The position numbers and the translations under genes were made by a program. The notes below the pieces were generated by a model that was given only the letters and a program-made list of their open reading frames with translations, did not search any database and was not told the origin of the DNA. From positions 254,456 to 318,455 of the forward strand of contig NZ_JAMOKG010000001.1 of NCBI RefSeq assembly GCF_023656565.1: DNA of 64,000 nucleotides. The letters run 5' to 3'. Of this stretch, positions 23,255-31,190 are shown piece by piece. How positions within the stretch are numbered: position 1 is the first letter of the stretch; each line of letters opens with the position of its first letter. This stretch comes from Flavobacterium tyrosinilyticum (GTDB lineage: Bacteria > Bacteroidota > Bacteroidia > Flavobacteriales > Flavobacteriaceae).

Positions 23255-23818
23255 CTATCCTGGAAAATACTGTGGTTTTAATTTTCTATAAACTAAATAA
23301 AGTAAAAATCCGAAAAGTGCACCAAAGAAATATCCGGTAAGGATATCACCTGGAAAATGCAATCCTAAATAAATTCGGCTGTAAGCAAAAACTAAAGGCC
23401 AAAAAAATATGAATCCGAAATATTTGAAATAGCGTTTTAAAATCAAAAATAAGAAAGTTGCAACCGCCATAGTATTGGCAGCATGTCCAGAGAAAAAGCT
23501 ATATGATTTTCTAACCTGAACAACTCTAATAATTGTATTTACTTCTGGATCATTGCATGGTCTCAAACGTTGAAAAGTGTGTTTGAATAAATTGCAGGTC
23601 TGATCTGTAAAAGCAATTAGAACAGCTATAAAAAGCAACAAATACAGGGTTTGTTTTCCTCCTATTTTTTTATAAATAAGATAGAATAGTAATAGAAAAA
23701 ATGGCGTCCAATACAATTGATTGGTAATAATAAGCCATAATTTGTCGTATGTTTCAGAACCTAATCCGTTAAGATAGATTAAAAGATCTTTATCTAATTC
23801 CTGTATTTTTTCAAGCAT
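23255..23818 (-). CDS. PAP2-family phosphatase
   Basis: 187-residue membrane phosphatase with about five helices. The three-part active site is intact: KHTFQRLRP (KxxxxxxRP), FFSGHAA (SGH) and SRIYLGLHFPGD (SRxxxxxHxxxD). Such enzymes remove phosphate from phosphatidic acid, lipid diphosphates or undecaprenyl diphosphate; the last is plausible for cell-wall carrier recycling but not proven. Its ATG overlaps the tatA stop by one base (TAATG), so it is expressed with tatA. Confidence 0.92.
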   Translation of the reverse strand: MLEKIQELDKDLLIYLNGLGSETYDKLWLIITNQLYWTPFFLLLFYLIYKKIGGKQTLYLLLFIAVLIAFTDQTCNLFKHTFQRLRPCNDPEVNTIIRVVQVRKSYSFFSGHAANTMAVATFLFLILKRYFKYFGFIFFWPLVFAYSRIYLGLHFPGDILTGYFFGALFGFLLYLVYRKLKPQYFPG

Positions 23819-24165
23819 TACATTTGGCGTTTAATAGGTCCAGAAAGAGTATCAATATCTTCTTTTACTTTTTCGATTTCAGCTGTAGTGTCTCCTAAAA
23901 GGTTTCCAGTATCTCCAAGCAAATTAGATTTTGCATTATCAATTTCTGCGTTGATATTTCCAGTAATATCATTCAAAGATTTCGCATCAAGACCATTAGC
24001 CTCTGCTCCTTTTTGAATTTCACTTTTAATATCATTAGTTGCATTTTTTAACTGAGCCATAGCCTTCCCCATTGTACGCGCAATTTCAGGCACTTTATCA
24101 GAACCAAAAAGCATTAGCACTATAAACAGTATGAAAACTAATTCTCCTCCTCCTATACCAAACAT
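23818..24165 (-). CDS. tatA: Sec-independent translocase subunit TatA/TatB
   Basis: 115 residues: an N-terminal transmembrane helix starting MFGIGGGELVFILFIVLMLF, the hinge FGSDKVPE with the conserved Phe-Gly, and an amphipathic helix (about 25-50) ending in a long acidic tail. The hinge is TatA-like; the longer tail recalls TatB. It forms the pore-side component for export of folded proteins by the Tat pathway. Consensus -7 box at 24186-24193. No tatC lies in the window. Confidence 0.9.
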   Translation of the reverse strand: MFGIGGGELVFILFIVLMLFGSDKVPEIARTMGKAMAQLKNATNDIKSEIQKGAEANGLDAKSLNDITGNINAEIDNAKSNLLGDTGNLLGDTTAEIEKVKEDIDTLSGPIKRQM

Positions 24166-24185
24166 AACTTTTATTTTTGTTGTCG

Positions 24186-24193
24186 CAAAGATA
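24186..24193 (-). promoter_or_regulatory. Putative -7 element of tatA
   Basis: The minus strand reads TATCTTTG, a perfect TAnnTTTG, 21 bases before the tatA ATG. Confidence 0.5.
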
Positions 24194-24266
24194 TTAAATT
24201 TTGCAGCTTAGAGTTTTAAAATTAACTTAAAAAGTCCTTGAAAATACATTTAGTTAAAATAAAAAA

Positions 24267-24296
24267 GCTCATCAAGCTTTTATAAACCTGATGAGC
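24267..24296 (-). terminator. Terminator of the M1 peptidase transcript
   Basis: GCTCATCA / TGATGAGC stem (8 bp) downstream of the M1 stop; T-rich in the minus-strand direction. Confidence 0.65.
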
Positions 24297-24318
24297 ATTT
24301 TATTAATTTCTATTTTAT

Positions 24319-26562
24319 TTAGTCAAATTTTGACTTAGTTTCTACTTTTGGCCAAGAGTTATTGGTCACATCAATATCTGCTGTTAGCAATTGTGGATCA
24401 ATTTGAATGCTCTTAATTGCTTTTGTAGTAGCATATACTTTTTTAGCTGTCTCGTTACTTTTTCTCCAGATTTGTGCTGGATATTTGTAATTATCTTTAG
24501 AACCATCTTCATAAGTAATCTCAACTAAGATAGGCATAATCATTCCGCCTGGCTTATTAAATTCTACTTCGTAGAAGTATTTAGGAGATTTAATAGAAGC
24601 TTTTTCTTCAGCCGTAAAAGTCTGATCTACGTAATCTGCCAAAGACTTGAAATCTTGCACTTTTAAAGCTTTTTTCTTAGAATCGTTTACTTCTGCATTA
24701 TCTCCAGAAACTAAGTAAACAAAAGGTCCTTTTTCAAAACCAAAACGTCCTTTTCTAACTTTTACATCTTTAATGTCTGTAGTTGGAGTATCTGAAACGT
24801 AATATTGTTTTACGTCTTTAATTCCGATATCTACGAAATCTGTTGAGTAAAACCATCCTCTCCAGAACCAATCCAAATCTACTGCCGAAGCATCTTCCAT
24901 TGTTCTAAAGAAATCTTCTGGTGTTGGGTGCTTAAACTTCCATCTGTTTGCATACGTTCTGAATGCGTGATCAAATAATTCTCTTCCCATAACTACTTCT
25001 CTCAAAATATTAAGACCTGTAGCTGGTTTTCCGTAAGCGTTATTTCCAAATTGGTGAATCGTCTCAGAGTTTGACATAATTGGCTCTAAGAACTTTTGGT
25101 CACCGCTCATGTAAGGAACAATATTTTTTGCTGGTCCTCTTCTTGAAGGGAAATTTGGATCTAATTCCTGCTCTGCCAGATATTCTAAAAATGAATTCAA
25201 ACCTTCATCCATCCAAGTCCATTGGCGCTCATCTGAGTTTACAATCATTGGGAAGAAAGTGTGTCCAACTTCATGAATAATAACACCAATCATTCCGTTT
25301 TTAACTTCTCTACTTGTCACTCCATTTTCATCTGGACGACCATAATTCCAGCAAATCATTGGATATTCCATTCCTTGATCTTCTGCCGAAACAGAAACTG
25401 CTTTTGGATAAGGATAATCAAAAGTATGAGAAGAATAGCTTTTTAAAGTATGTGCTACAACCATTGTAGAAGTTTCTCCCCACAATGGGTTTGCTTCTTT
25501 TGGATAAACAGATTCTGCCATAACAGTTCTGTTTCCAATTTTCACAGCCATTGCATCGTAAATGAATTTTCTTGAAGAAGCAATTCCGAAATCACGAACA
25601 TTTTTTGCACTGAATTTCCAAGTTTTTTTCTTTTCAGAAAAACCTTTTTCAGCTGCTTCTGCTTCTGCCTGCGTTACAATAACAACAGGTTTGTCAAATG
25701 ATTTTTGAGCTTGCTCGTATCGTTTAACTTGTTCAGCAGTAAAGACTTCGCTTCTATTCATTAATTCACCAGTTGCATCGATCACGTGATCTGCAGGAAC
25801 TGTAATATTTACATCAAAGTTTCCGAAAGGAAGAGCAAACTCTCCGCTTCCCCAGAACTGCATGTTCTGCCACCCTTCAACATCGTTGTAAACTGCCATT
25901 CTTGGATAGAATTGTGCGATTACATATAATTTATTTCCGTCTTTCTCGAATAATTCGTATCCTGAACGACCGCCTTCTTTTCTGTAGTTATTGATGTTGT
26001 ACCACCATTTTATTGAGAAAGAAATCTTTTCTCCTGGTTTTAATGGTGAAGTCAAATTAATACGCATCATGGTTTCGTTGATCGTATAAGACAATGCACT
26101 TCCTTTAGCATCTTTAACTTGTTCAATATTAAAACCGCGCTCTAAATCTTTTTTCAAATATTTAGAAGAAAAACCATCCAATGGAAGAACTTGACTTATT
26201 TTGTCACTTTCTGCCAATGAGGTTTGCGTATTTGCTTTTGCTTGATTTTGATCTAACTGCACCCATAAATATTCCAGACTATCTGGTGAATTATTAGTGT
26301 AGGTAATAGTTTCAGATCCGCTTAATTTTGAATTTTTATCATCCAATTCAACATCAATTTTGTAATCTGCTTGCTGTTGGTAATAAGCAGGTCCTGGAGC
26401 CCCAGAAGCCGTACGAAACATATTTGGCGTTGCCAGCAAATCGTACATTTGGCTAAACTTGTTCGTATCGTACTTTCCCTGTTGTTTGGCTGGTGTGGTT
26501 GTTGCTTTATCCTGCGCTACTAACATTGCAGGAAAAAGTAATAATAATGAAAGTTTTTTCAT
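24319..26562 (-). CDS. M1-family metallopeptidase
   Basis: 747 residues with a signal peptide (MKKLSLLLLFPAMLVAQ), so secreted or periplasmic. Gluzincin active site HEVGH begins at His430 and is followed 18 residues later by the third zinc ligand Glu in WMDEGLNSF. The GxMEN-type exopeptidase motif is replaced by DQGMEYPM. An N-terminal beta-domain (about 60-250) fits M1 architecture. It likely trims oligopeptides for nutrition. It ends an apparent operon of secreted proteins; the next gene upstream, a DUF6702-like gene, is 66 bases away. Confidence 0.92.
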   Translation of the reverse strand: MKKLSLLLLFPAMLVAQDKATTTPAKQQGKYDTNKFSQMYDLLATPNMFRTASGAPGPAYYQQQADYKIDVELDDKNSKLSGSETITYTNNSPDSLEYLWVQLDQNQAKANTQTSLAESDKISQVLPLDGFSSKYLKKDLERGFNIEQVKDAKGSALSYTINETMMRINLTSPLKPGEKISFSIKWWYNINNYRKEGGRSGYELFEKDGNKLYVIAQFYPRMAVYNDVEGWQNMQFWGSGEFALPFGNFDVNITVPADHVIDATGELMNRSEVFTAEQVKRYEQAQKSFDKPVVIVTQAEAEAAEKGFSEKKKTWKFSAKNVRDFGIASSRKFIYDAMAVKIGNRTVMAESVYPKEANPLWGETSTMVVAHTLKSYSSHTFDYPYPKAVSVSAEDQGMEYPMICWNYGRPDENGVTSREVKNGMIGVIIHEVGHTFFPMIVNSDERQWTWMDEGLNSFLEYLAEQELDPNFPSRRGPAKNIVPYMSGDQKFLEPIMSNSETIHQFGNNAYGKPATGLNILREVVMGRELFDHAFRTYANRWKFKHPTPEDFFRTMEDASAVDLDWFWRGWFYSTDFVDIGIKDVKQYYVSDTPTTDIKDVKVRKGRFGFEKGPFVYLVSGDNAEVNDSKKKALKVQDFKSLADYVDQTFTAEEKASIKSPKYFYEVEFNKPGGMIMPILVEITYEDGSKDNYKYPAQIWRKSNETAKKVYATTKAIKSIQIDPQLLTADIDVTNNSWPKVETKSKFD

Positions 26563-26628
26563 AAAATTTTAATGGTAATTTCTTTAGGCTGTGAAAATAG
26601 TAATTAAAACATTAATTTTAGTAATACC

Positions 26629-27135
26629 TTAATATTTTAACAATTCTTTCCTTGAAGATTCTGTAAAAAGCACACTTCTTTTTGTATCAAATGCTGAAAT
26701 ATGTGTAATGTTTTGCTGCTCTGAATTCCAATCTACCAAAATAGTATTCGAAATTTCAAGTGTTTTGAATTTATCAATGTCTTTTATCCTGGAATAACAC
26801 ACCAAAACATCATCGGCTTCAACTTCTTTAGACAAAAAAGTTATTGTTTTTGATTGCCCATTTACTTTAATCAGAAAGTGTTCTGATAAATATTTTTTTA
26901 ATAATTCAACATCTGCCGGAGTTTCTTTGCTTGTACCAACAAATGTTTTTTTGTGATACTTTTTCTCCATTGCATTATTTAAATCATCAATAAAAATGCG
27001 GGAAGTAATTTGCAGCATTTTCTTTTCTGCCGCATAATTTACCTGAAAAACACCAACATAAAATTTATGAAAAGCAAATGCCGAAGACAATACAAACAAA
27101 ACTCCCAGCAAAGGGAAAACTAACTTTTTTTTCAT
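26629..27135 (-). CDS. DUF6702-like secreted protein
   Basis: 168 residues with an N-terminal hydrophobic signal (about 4-22, ...SSAFAFHKFYVGVFQ). The sequence HKFYVGVFQVNYAAEKKMLQITSRIFIDDLNNA is typical of a flavobacterial family I associate with DUF6702, usually encoded next to an M1 peptidase as here. Function is unknown; the HKFY start of the mature protein and beta-rich body suggest a periplasmic binding or chaperone-like role. Its start overlaps the preceding gene by 4 bases, so it is in the same operon. Confidence 0.7.
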   Translation of the reverse strand: MKKKLVFPLLGVLFVLSSAFAFHKFYVGVFQVNYAAEKKMLQITSRIFIDDLNNAMEKKYHKKTFVGTSKETPADVELLKKYLSEHFLIKVNGQSKTITFLSKEVEADDVLVCYSRIKDIDKFKTLEISNTILVDWNSEQQNITHISAFDTKRSVLFTESSRKELLKY

Positions 27136-27887
27136 TTTTGAGTAGCCTCAGCTTTCTTAAATTCTTTATTCTTATTAATCATAAAATCCATTAACTGAAA
27201 CTTCTGATCTGGATTTACCAAGTCTTTAGAATGCGGATCGTTTGAGCAATACATTAAAAAAAGCTCTACTTCATCATCTTTCAAATTAAGCGTTTTAGAA
27301 TAAAAATCTTTTGTAAAATTATCTTTAGCGTATTCTACAAAAGCAATATCGGTAACTTCTTCCTCTCTTACTTCGTCTTTTTTACTCAAAAGTTTTTTGA
27401 CATCTTTAAAGATTCGCACAAAGTCAGTTCCATACTTTATAGTCTGATCAGAAAGCATTGCATTGTTTTTTGCAGTAGACTGCTGATCGTCTTCAAACTG
27501 CATATCTACATATTTCTGCGAACCGCCTTGTAACGCTTTTACTTTTAATTCTTTATGAACAACAACTTCTTTAAGCTGATTATTAACTAAATCTAATTTT
27601 ACTTTTAAAAGGATCTCAGCACAATCTTTTTCGGTTAAAACTATTTTTTTTGACTGAAATGTAAGGCCTGAGAATAATAAAGTATCTTTTGGCTGTGCAA
27701 CAATATCAAACAAACCGCCAGAACCAATAAATGTCCTAACATTGGCATTAATATTCATTACATAACCACTTTCTATGGCTAAAAAATCATTTATAACCTG
27801 ACCGTGTAATGGTTTCCTGAAACCGTTTTGCCCTAATGCAATTTGACAAAATAAGCATACAACGAGTACTCCTAATTTATTTTTCAT
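27132..27887 (-). CDS. Secreted carboxypeptidase-regulatory-like protein (third paralogue)
   Basis: 251 residues, signal peptide (...CQIALGQ). The N-terminal half (about 25-110) is a carboxypeptidase regulatory-like beta-sandwich, with the typical HGQVINDFLAIESGYVMNI and later TLLFSGLTFQSKKIVL strands ending in LKEVVVHKEL. The C-terminal half is helical and charged. It is paralogous to the two upstream genes in its N-terminal half but lacks their shared KKYTxAERKL and SGRTxMLKKEV motifs. It overlaps both neighbours (4 and 11 bases). Role unknown; the domain often precedes TonB-dependent or adhesive proteins, but no barrel follows here. Confidence 0.75.
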   Translation of the reverse strand: MKNKLGVLVVCLFCQIALGQNGFRKPLHGQVINDFLAIESGYVMNINANVRTFIGSGGLFDIVAQPKDTLLFSGLTFQSKKIVLTEKDCAEILLKVKLDLVNNQLKEVVVHKELKVKALQGGSQKYVDMQFEDDQQSTAKNNAMLSDQTIKYGTDFVRIFKDVKKLLSKKDEVREEEVTDIAFVEYAKDNFTKDFYSKTLNLKDDEVELFLMYCSNDPHSKDLVNPDQKFQLMDFMINKNKEFKKAEATQK

Positions 27888-28605
27888 TTTCGAGAATTGT
27901 TAGATATTTTCTTGCTAGATCTGTGATTAAAAACATACTCATTGTTTTGTTTTTGATATTCAAAGATACAGCAAAATCAGCATCATCCACACAAAATAAT
28001 TGAAATCCTTTAATATCATCTACTGGAATTTTCAATCTATCTGTATAATAATTCTCCTCAAAAAGGTATTCCAATTTTCTAAAAAGCGCTTCTTTTTTCT
28101 CTACATTCACCTCTTTTTTCAGCATCGAAGTTCGTCCCGAAATCGCATTTAACAACTTATCTACAGAAGTCGAATTTGCCGTATAAAGTTTTCGTTCTGC
28201 AGGCGTATATTTTTTTTGTCCGTACGGAATAATTCCTAAATTCTCAGCCGTTATATTCGCGTTTTCATTGACAATTACTTCTTTTAACTCCACTTCCTTA
28301 GCCGTCATTTTTACAACTAAAGAACTGACAGTCAAATCTTCTGCCGATATTCTTCGTTTAACAGGCTCTAAGTTTACAGCAGAAAAAACCAAAACGTCTC
28401 CTTCATGCACTCCAATCGAAAAATTACCATCAGAATCCGAAACCGTAGCGGCCTGTGTGGCATTATTTATAATATTAACCCCTTCAAGCGAAGTCGATTG
28501 CTCTTGTACTCTTCCCACCAATAACTTCAAATCTGTTTTTTGCCCAAAACCAATCTGAACAAAAAAAAGAAAAACAATAATCGATATAATCTTATTTACC
28601 CTCAC
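27877..28605 (-). CDS. Secreted carboxypeptidase-regulatory-like protein (second paralogue), non-ATG start
   Basis: 242 residues. Signal peptide ...FFVQIGFGQ, then the carboxypeptidase regulatory-like domain (VGRVQEQSTSLEGVNIIN ... LKEVIVNENA), then a C-terminal block with GQKKYTPAERKLYTA and SGRTSMLKKEVNVEKKE, nearly the same as in the gene before it. No ATG is available. I chose GTG at 28605, which gives MRVNKIIS and overlaps the upstream stop by 14 bases; TTG at 28611 is the alternative. Function unknown. Confidence 0.75.
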   Translation of the reverse strand: MRVNKIISIIVFLFFVQIGFGQKTDLKLLVGRVQEQSTSLEGVNIINNATQAATVSDSDGNFSIGVHEGDVLVFSAVNLEPVKRRISAEDLTVSSLVVKMTAKEVELKEVIVNENANITAENLGIIPYGQKKYTPAERKLYTANSTSVDKLLNAISGRTSMLKKEVNVEKKEALFRKLEYLFEENYYTDRLKIPVDDIKGFQLFCVDDADFAVSLNIKNKTMSMFLITDLARKYLTILENEK

Positions 28606-29359
28606 CAGCAATCATTTCTTTATATTTTACAGCCAATTCTCCTAAAAGAAATTCTGTAGAAGTTTTATTTTTCGAATTCAATATCACCGTAAACTTATCA
28701 TTTTCTATCGCATAATATTCAAACCCCTTTACATAATCTGCCGGAATTTTTAATCGGTCAACAAAATGATCCAGACTAAACATATTTTCCAGAAGTCTCA
28801 TAAAAAATTCCTTTTTCTCAACCGCAACTTCTTTCTTAAGCATAGCCGTTCTTCCTGAAAAGAAATTCAGCAACGGATCCGCAGAAATAGAACCTCCAGC
28901 CATTGACCCTGCATTTGCTGTAGCATTTAACGCAGTCGCCGTCTGCAATTTACGTTCTGCTGCAGTATATTTCTTTTGCCCCATGGGAGTTATACCCAAA
29001 CTTTCGGCATTAATATTATCATACCGTTTTACCACAACCTCTTGCAATTGATACATAATCATAGTAAGATTAACAGCAAAATTAAGATTTGAAAAATCTT
29101 CTTGTTTCAGCATCACTCTTTTTTCTTTAAAGCTTATTGACGAAAAAACCAGAACATCAGTTGGTTTTGCCAAGATTGAAAAAGAACCAGACGCATTTGT
29201 TGTTACTGTTTCTTCTGTTTGCGCATTAATCACATAAATACCATCCAAATCCAAAGTGCTTGAGACCACTTTGCCATTGAAAGCAGAACGATCTTGACTT
29301 TGAGACCAACAAACTTGCCCCGCGATAACAATTAAAAAACAAGTAATTTTCTGAAACAA
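28592..29359 (-). CDS. Secreted carboxypeptidase-regulatory-like protein (first paralogue), TTG start
   Basis: 255 residues. A TTG at 29359 is the only reasonable start; it is followed directly by a good signal peptide (FQKITCFLIVIAGQVCWSQ). The regulatory-like beta domain (about 25-110) ends LQEVVVKRYD. The C-terminal part has GQKKYTAAERKLQTATAL, an Ala/Gly/Ser-rich insert, and SGRTAMLKKEVAVEKKEFFM. First gene of the operon of three paralogues, the DUF6702-like gene and probably the M1 peptidase. The non-ATG start may limit synthesis. Confidence 0.75.
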   Translation of the reverse strand: MFQKITCFLIVIAGQVCWSQSQDRSAFNGKVVSSTLDLDGIYVINAQTEETVTTNASGSFSILAKPTDVLVFSSISFKEKRVMLKQEDFSNLNFAVNLTMIMYQLQEVVVKRYDNINAESLGITPMGQKKYTAAERKLQTATALNATANAGSMAGGSISADPLLNFFSGRTAMLKKEVAVEKKEFFMRLLENMFSLDHFVDRLKIPADYVKGFEYYAIENDKFTVILNSKNKTSTEFLLGELAVKYKEMIAGEGK

Positions 29360-29523
29360 AATAAAATAAATTAGAAATATTCTTAAAACGGTAAAAATAT
29401 CTCAAGTCTTTCCAAATTTAATACTAATGACTTCGTAAAAATATGTTAATTAAAACATTAAAAACTAAGACAAAAACAGAGTTTTTAATATCTTTAACAA
29501 ACAAAATTTGAGTTTAAAAAATC

Positions 29524-30231
29524 ATGAAAAGCGTTATTATTGCAAGCACCTCTACTTTACACGGAGGCAACTACTTAGAATATATTTTACCTACTTTAAA
29601 AACACATTTTAAAAACTGTAAAACCATCTTATTCATTCCGTATGCGCGTCCTGGCGGAATTTCCCATGACGAGTACACCCAAAAAGCTGCGGAGGCTTTT
29701 GCGAGCATCAACATTGATGTTAAAGGAATTCATGAATTTGAAAATCCACAAGATGCTGTAAAAAATGCGGAAGGAATTTTTACAGGCGGAGGCAACACGT
29801 TTTTACTAGTTACCCAACTTTATAAAAATAATATTATGCAGTTACTTTCTGAAACTGTAAAAAATGGAACTCCGTATTTAGGATCAAGCGCAGGAAGCAA
29901 TATTTGCGGTTTGTCAATGCAGACTACGAATGATATGCCTATTATTTATCCTCCAAGTTTTCAGACTTTAGGATTAATTCCATTTAACTTAAACCCACAT
30001 TATTTGGATGCCGATTTGCAATCTAAACACATGGGAGAAACTCGCGAAACAAGAATTAAAGAATTTCATGCATTCAATTCGATTCCGGTTTTAGGCTTAA
30101 GAGAAGGAAGCTGGCTTGAAGTAAAAGGTAAAAAAATTACTTTGAAAGGTTCTTTATCTGCGAGATTGTTTAGACAAAATCAAGAAGCGCAAGAATTAGA
30201 ATCAGAAAGCGACTTAAGTGATTTAAAGTAA
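29524..30231 (+). CDS. pepE: Dipeptidase PepE (peptidase family S51)
   Basis: 235-residue cytoplasmic peptidase that cleaves dipeptides with N-terminal Asp. The nucleophile lies in LGSSAGSNICG (Ser122), and FTGGGNTFLL and NLNPHYLDAD are family signatures. The fold is a class I glutamine-amidotransferase-like Rossmann with Ser instead of Cys. Divergent from the secreted-protein operon and monocistronic; long palindromes follow it. Confidence 0.92.
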   Translation: MKSVIIASTSTLHGGNYLEYILPTLKTHFKNCKTILFIPYARPGGISHDEYTQKAAEAFASINIDVKGIHEFENPQDAVKNAEGIFTGGGNTFLLVTQLYKNNIMQLLSETVKNGTPYLGSSAGSNICGLSMQTTNDMPIIYPPSFQTLGLIPFNLNPHYLDADLQSKHMGETRETRIKEFHAFNSIPVLGLREGSWLEVKGKKITLKGSLSARLFRQNQEAQELESESDLSDLK

Positions 30232-30242
30232 AATCCAATTTT

Positions 30243-30303
30243 AAAATTCCAAATTCCAAAATTAAGTCAACATAATGAATACAGAATTGGAATTTGGAAT
30301 TTT
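30243..30303. repeat. Long-armed palindrome after pepE
   Basis: Perfect 17-bp arms, AAAATTCCAAATTCCAA (30243-30259) and its complement (30287-30303), with a 27-base loop. The same TTCCAAATTCC word builds the stems at 5062-5101 and 5801-5842. Confidence 0.75.
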
Positions 30304-30338
30304 AAAAATATTGGAATTTACGTTTAGTCTAAAAACAA

Positions 30339-30367
30339 AAAAGCCTCAAACAATGTTTGAGGCTTTT
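30339..30367. terminator. Terminator between pepE and the tRNA-Gly genes
   Basis: Stem AAAAGCCTCAAA / TTTGAGGCTTTT with loop CAATG. It can serve the tRNA transcript (minus) and pepE (plus). Confidence 0.8.
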
Positions 30368-30371
30368 GAAG

Positions 30372-30444
<73 letters not shown>

Positions 30445-30542
30445 ATTAACCGGGTGCAAATTTAAAAATTTTAATTTTAAAAACAAATAAAAATCAAAAA
30501 TTTTATTTTCACAAAAACAAAACTAAAAAGTTTGTTTTCTAG

Positions 30543-30615
<73 letters not shown>

Positions 30616-30750
30616 ATTGGTTGTGCAAATATAGAAAGAAAGTTCAGTTCAAAACAAGCTTTTGGGCAAAAAAAATCAATAAAAATCAACATTTTTTTAT
30701 AACTTATTTAAAATTAAAAAGTTATAAATGCAATATTTTTTCAAAAAATC

Positions 30751-31188
30751 ATGATTACAATTAGAGAAATTACATCAAAAGAAACTTATGCTGTTCGCCA
30801 ACCCGTTTTAAGAAAAGGAAAACCTATAGAAAGTTGCGTCTTTGAAGGCGATGATTTGAAGTCTACTCATCATTTTGGTTTATTTGATGATGAAGATTTA
30901 ATAGGAATTATTTCGTTATTTGACAAAATCAACACTATATTTGCCGCACAAAATCAAGCGCAAATTCGCGGGATGGCAGTTTTAGACACCTATCAAAAAA
31001 AGGGATTTGGAGAGGCTTTGGTAAAACATTGCGAAACCTATTGCAATGAAAATCAAGTCGATCTAATTTGGTTCAATGCAAGAACAGCCGCTGTAGGCTT
31101 TTATCAAAAAATGAACTACCAAACAGTAGGCGAAGCGTTTGATATTAAAGATGTTGGCGAACATTATTTGATGTTTAAAAAATTATAA
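30751..31188 (+). CDS. GNAT-family N-acetyltransferase
   Basis: 145-residue acetyl-CoA-dependent acyltransferase. The acetyl-CoA-binding motif A is QIRGMAVLDTYQKKGFGEALV (quoted here as two adjoining blocks, QIRGMAVLDTY and QKKGFGEALV, about 78-98), followed by LIWFNARTAAVGFYQKMNY. The family is clear but the substrate is not. It ends two bases before the L,D-transpeptidase start, so both are on one transcript. Confidence 0.88.
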   Translation: MITIREITSKETYAVRQPVLRKGKPIESCVFEGDDLKSTHHFGLFDDEDLIGIISLFDKINTIFAAQNQAQIRGMAVLDTYQKKGFGEALVKHCETYCNENQVDLIWFNARTAAVGFYQKMNYQTVGEAFDIKDVGEHYLMFKKL

Positions 31189-31190
31189 TT

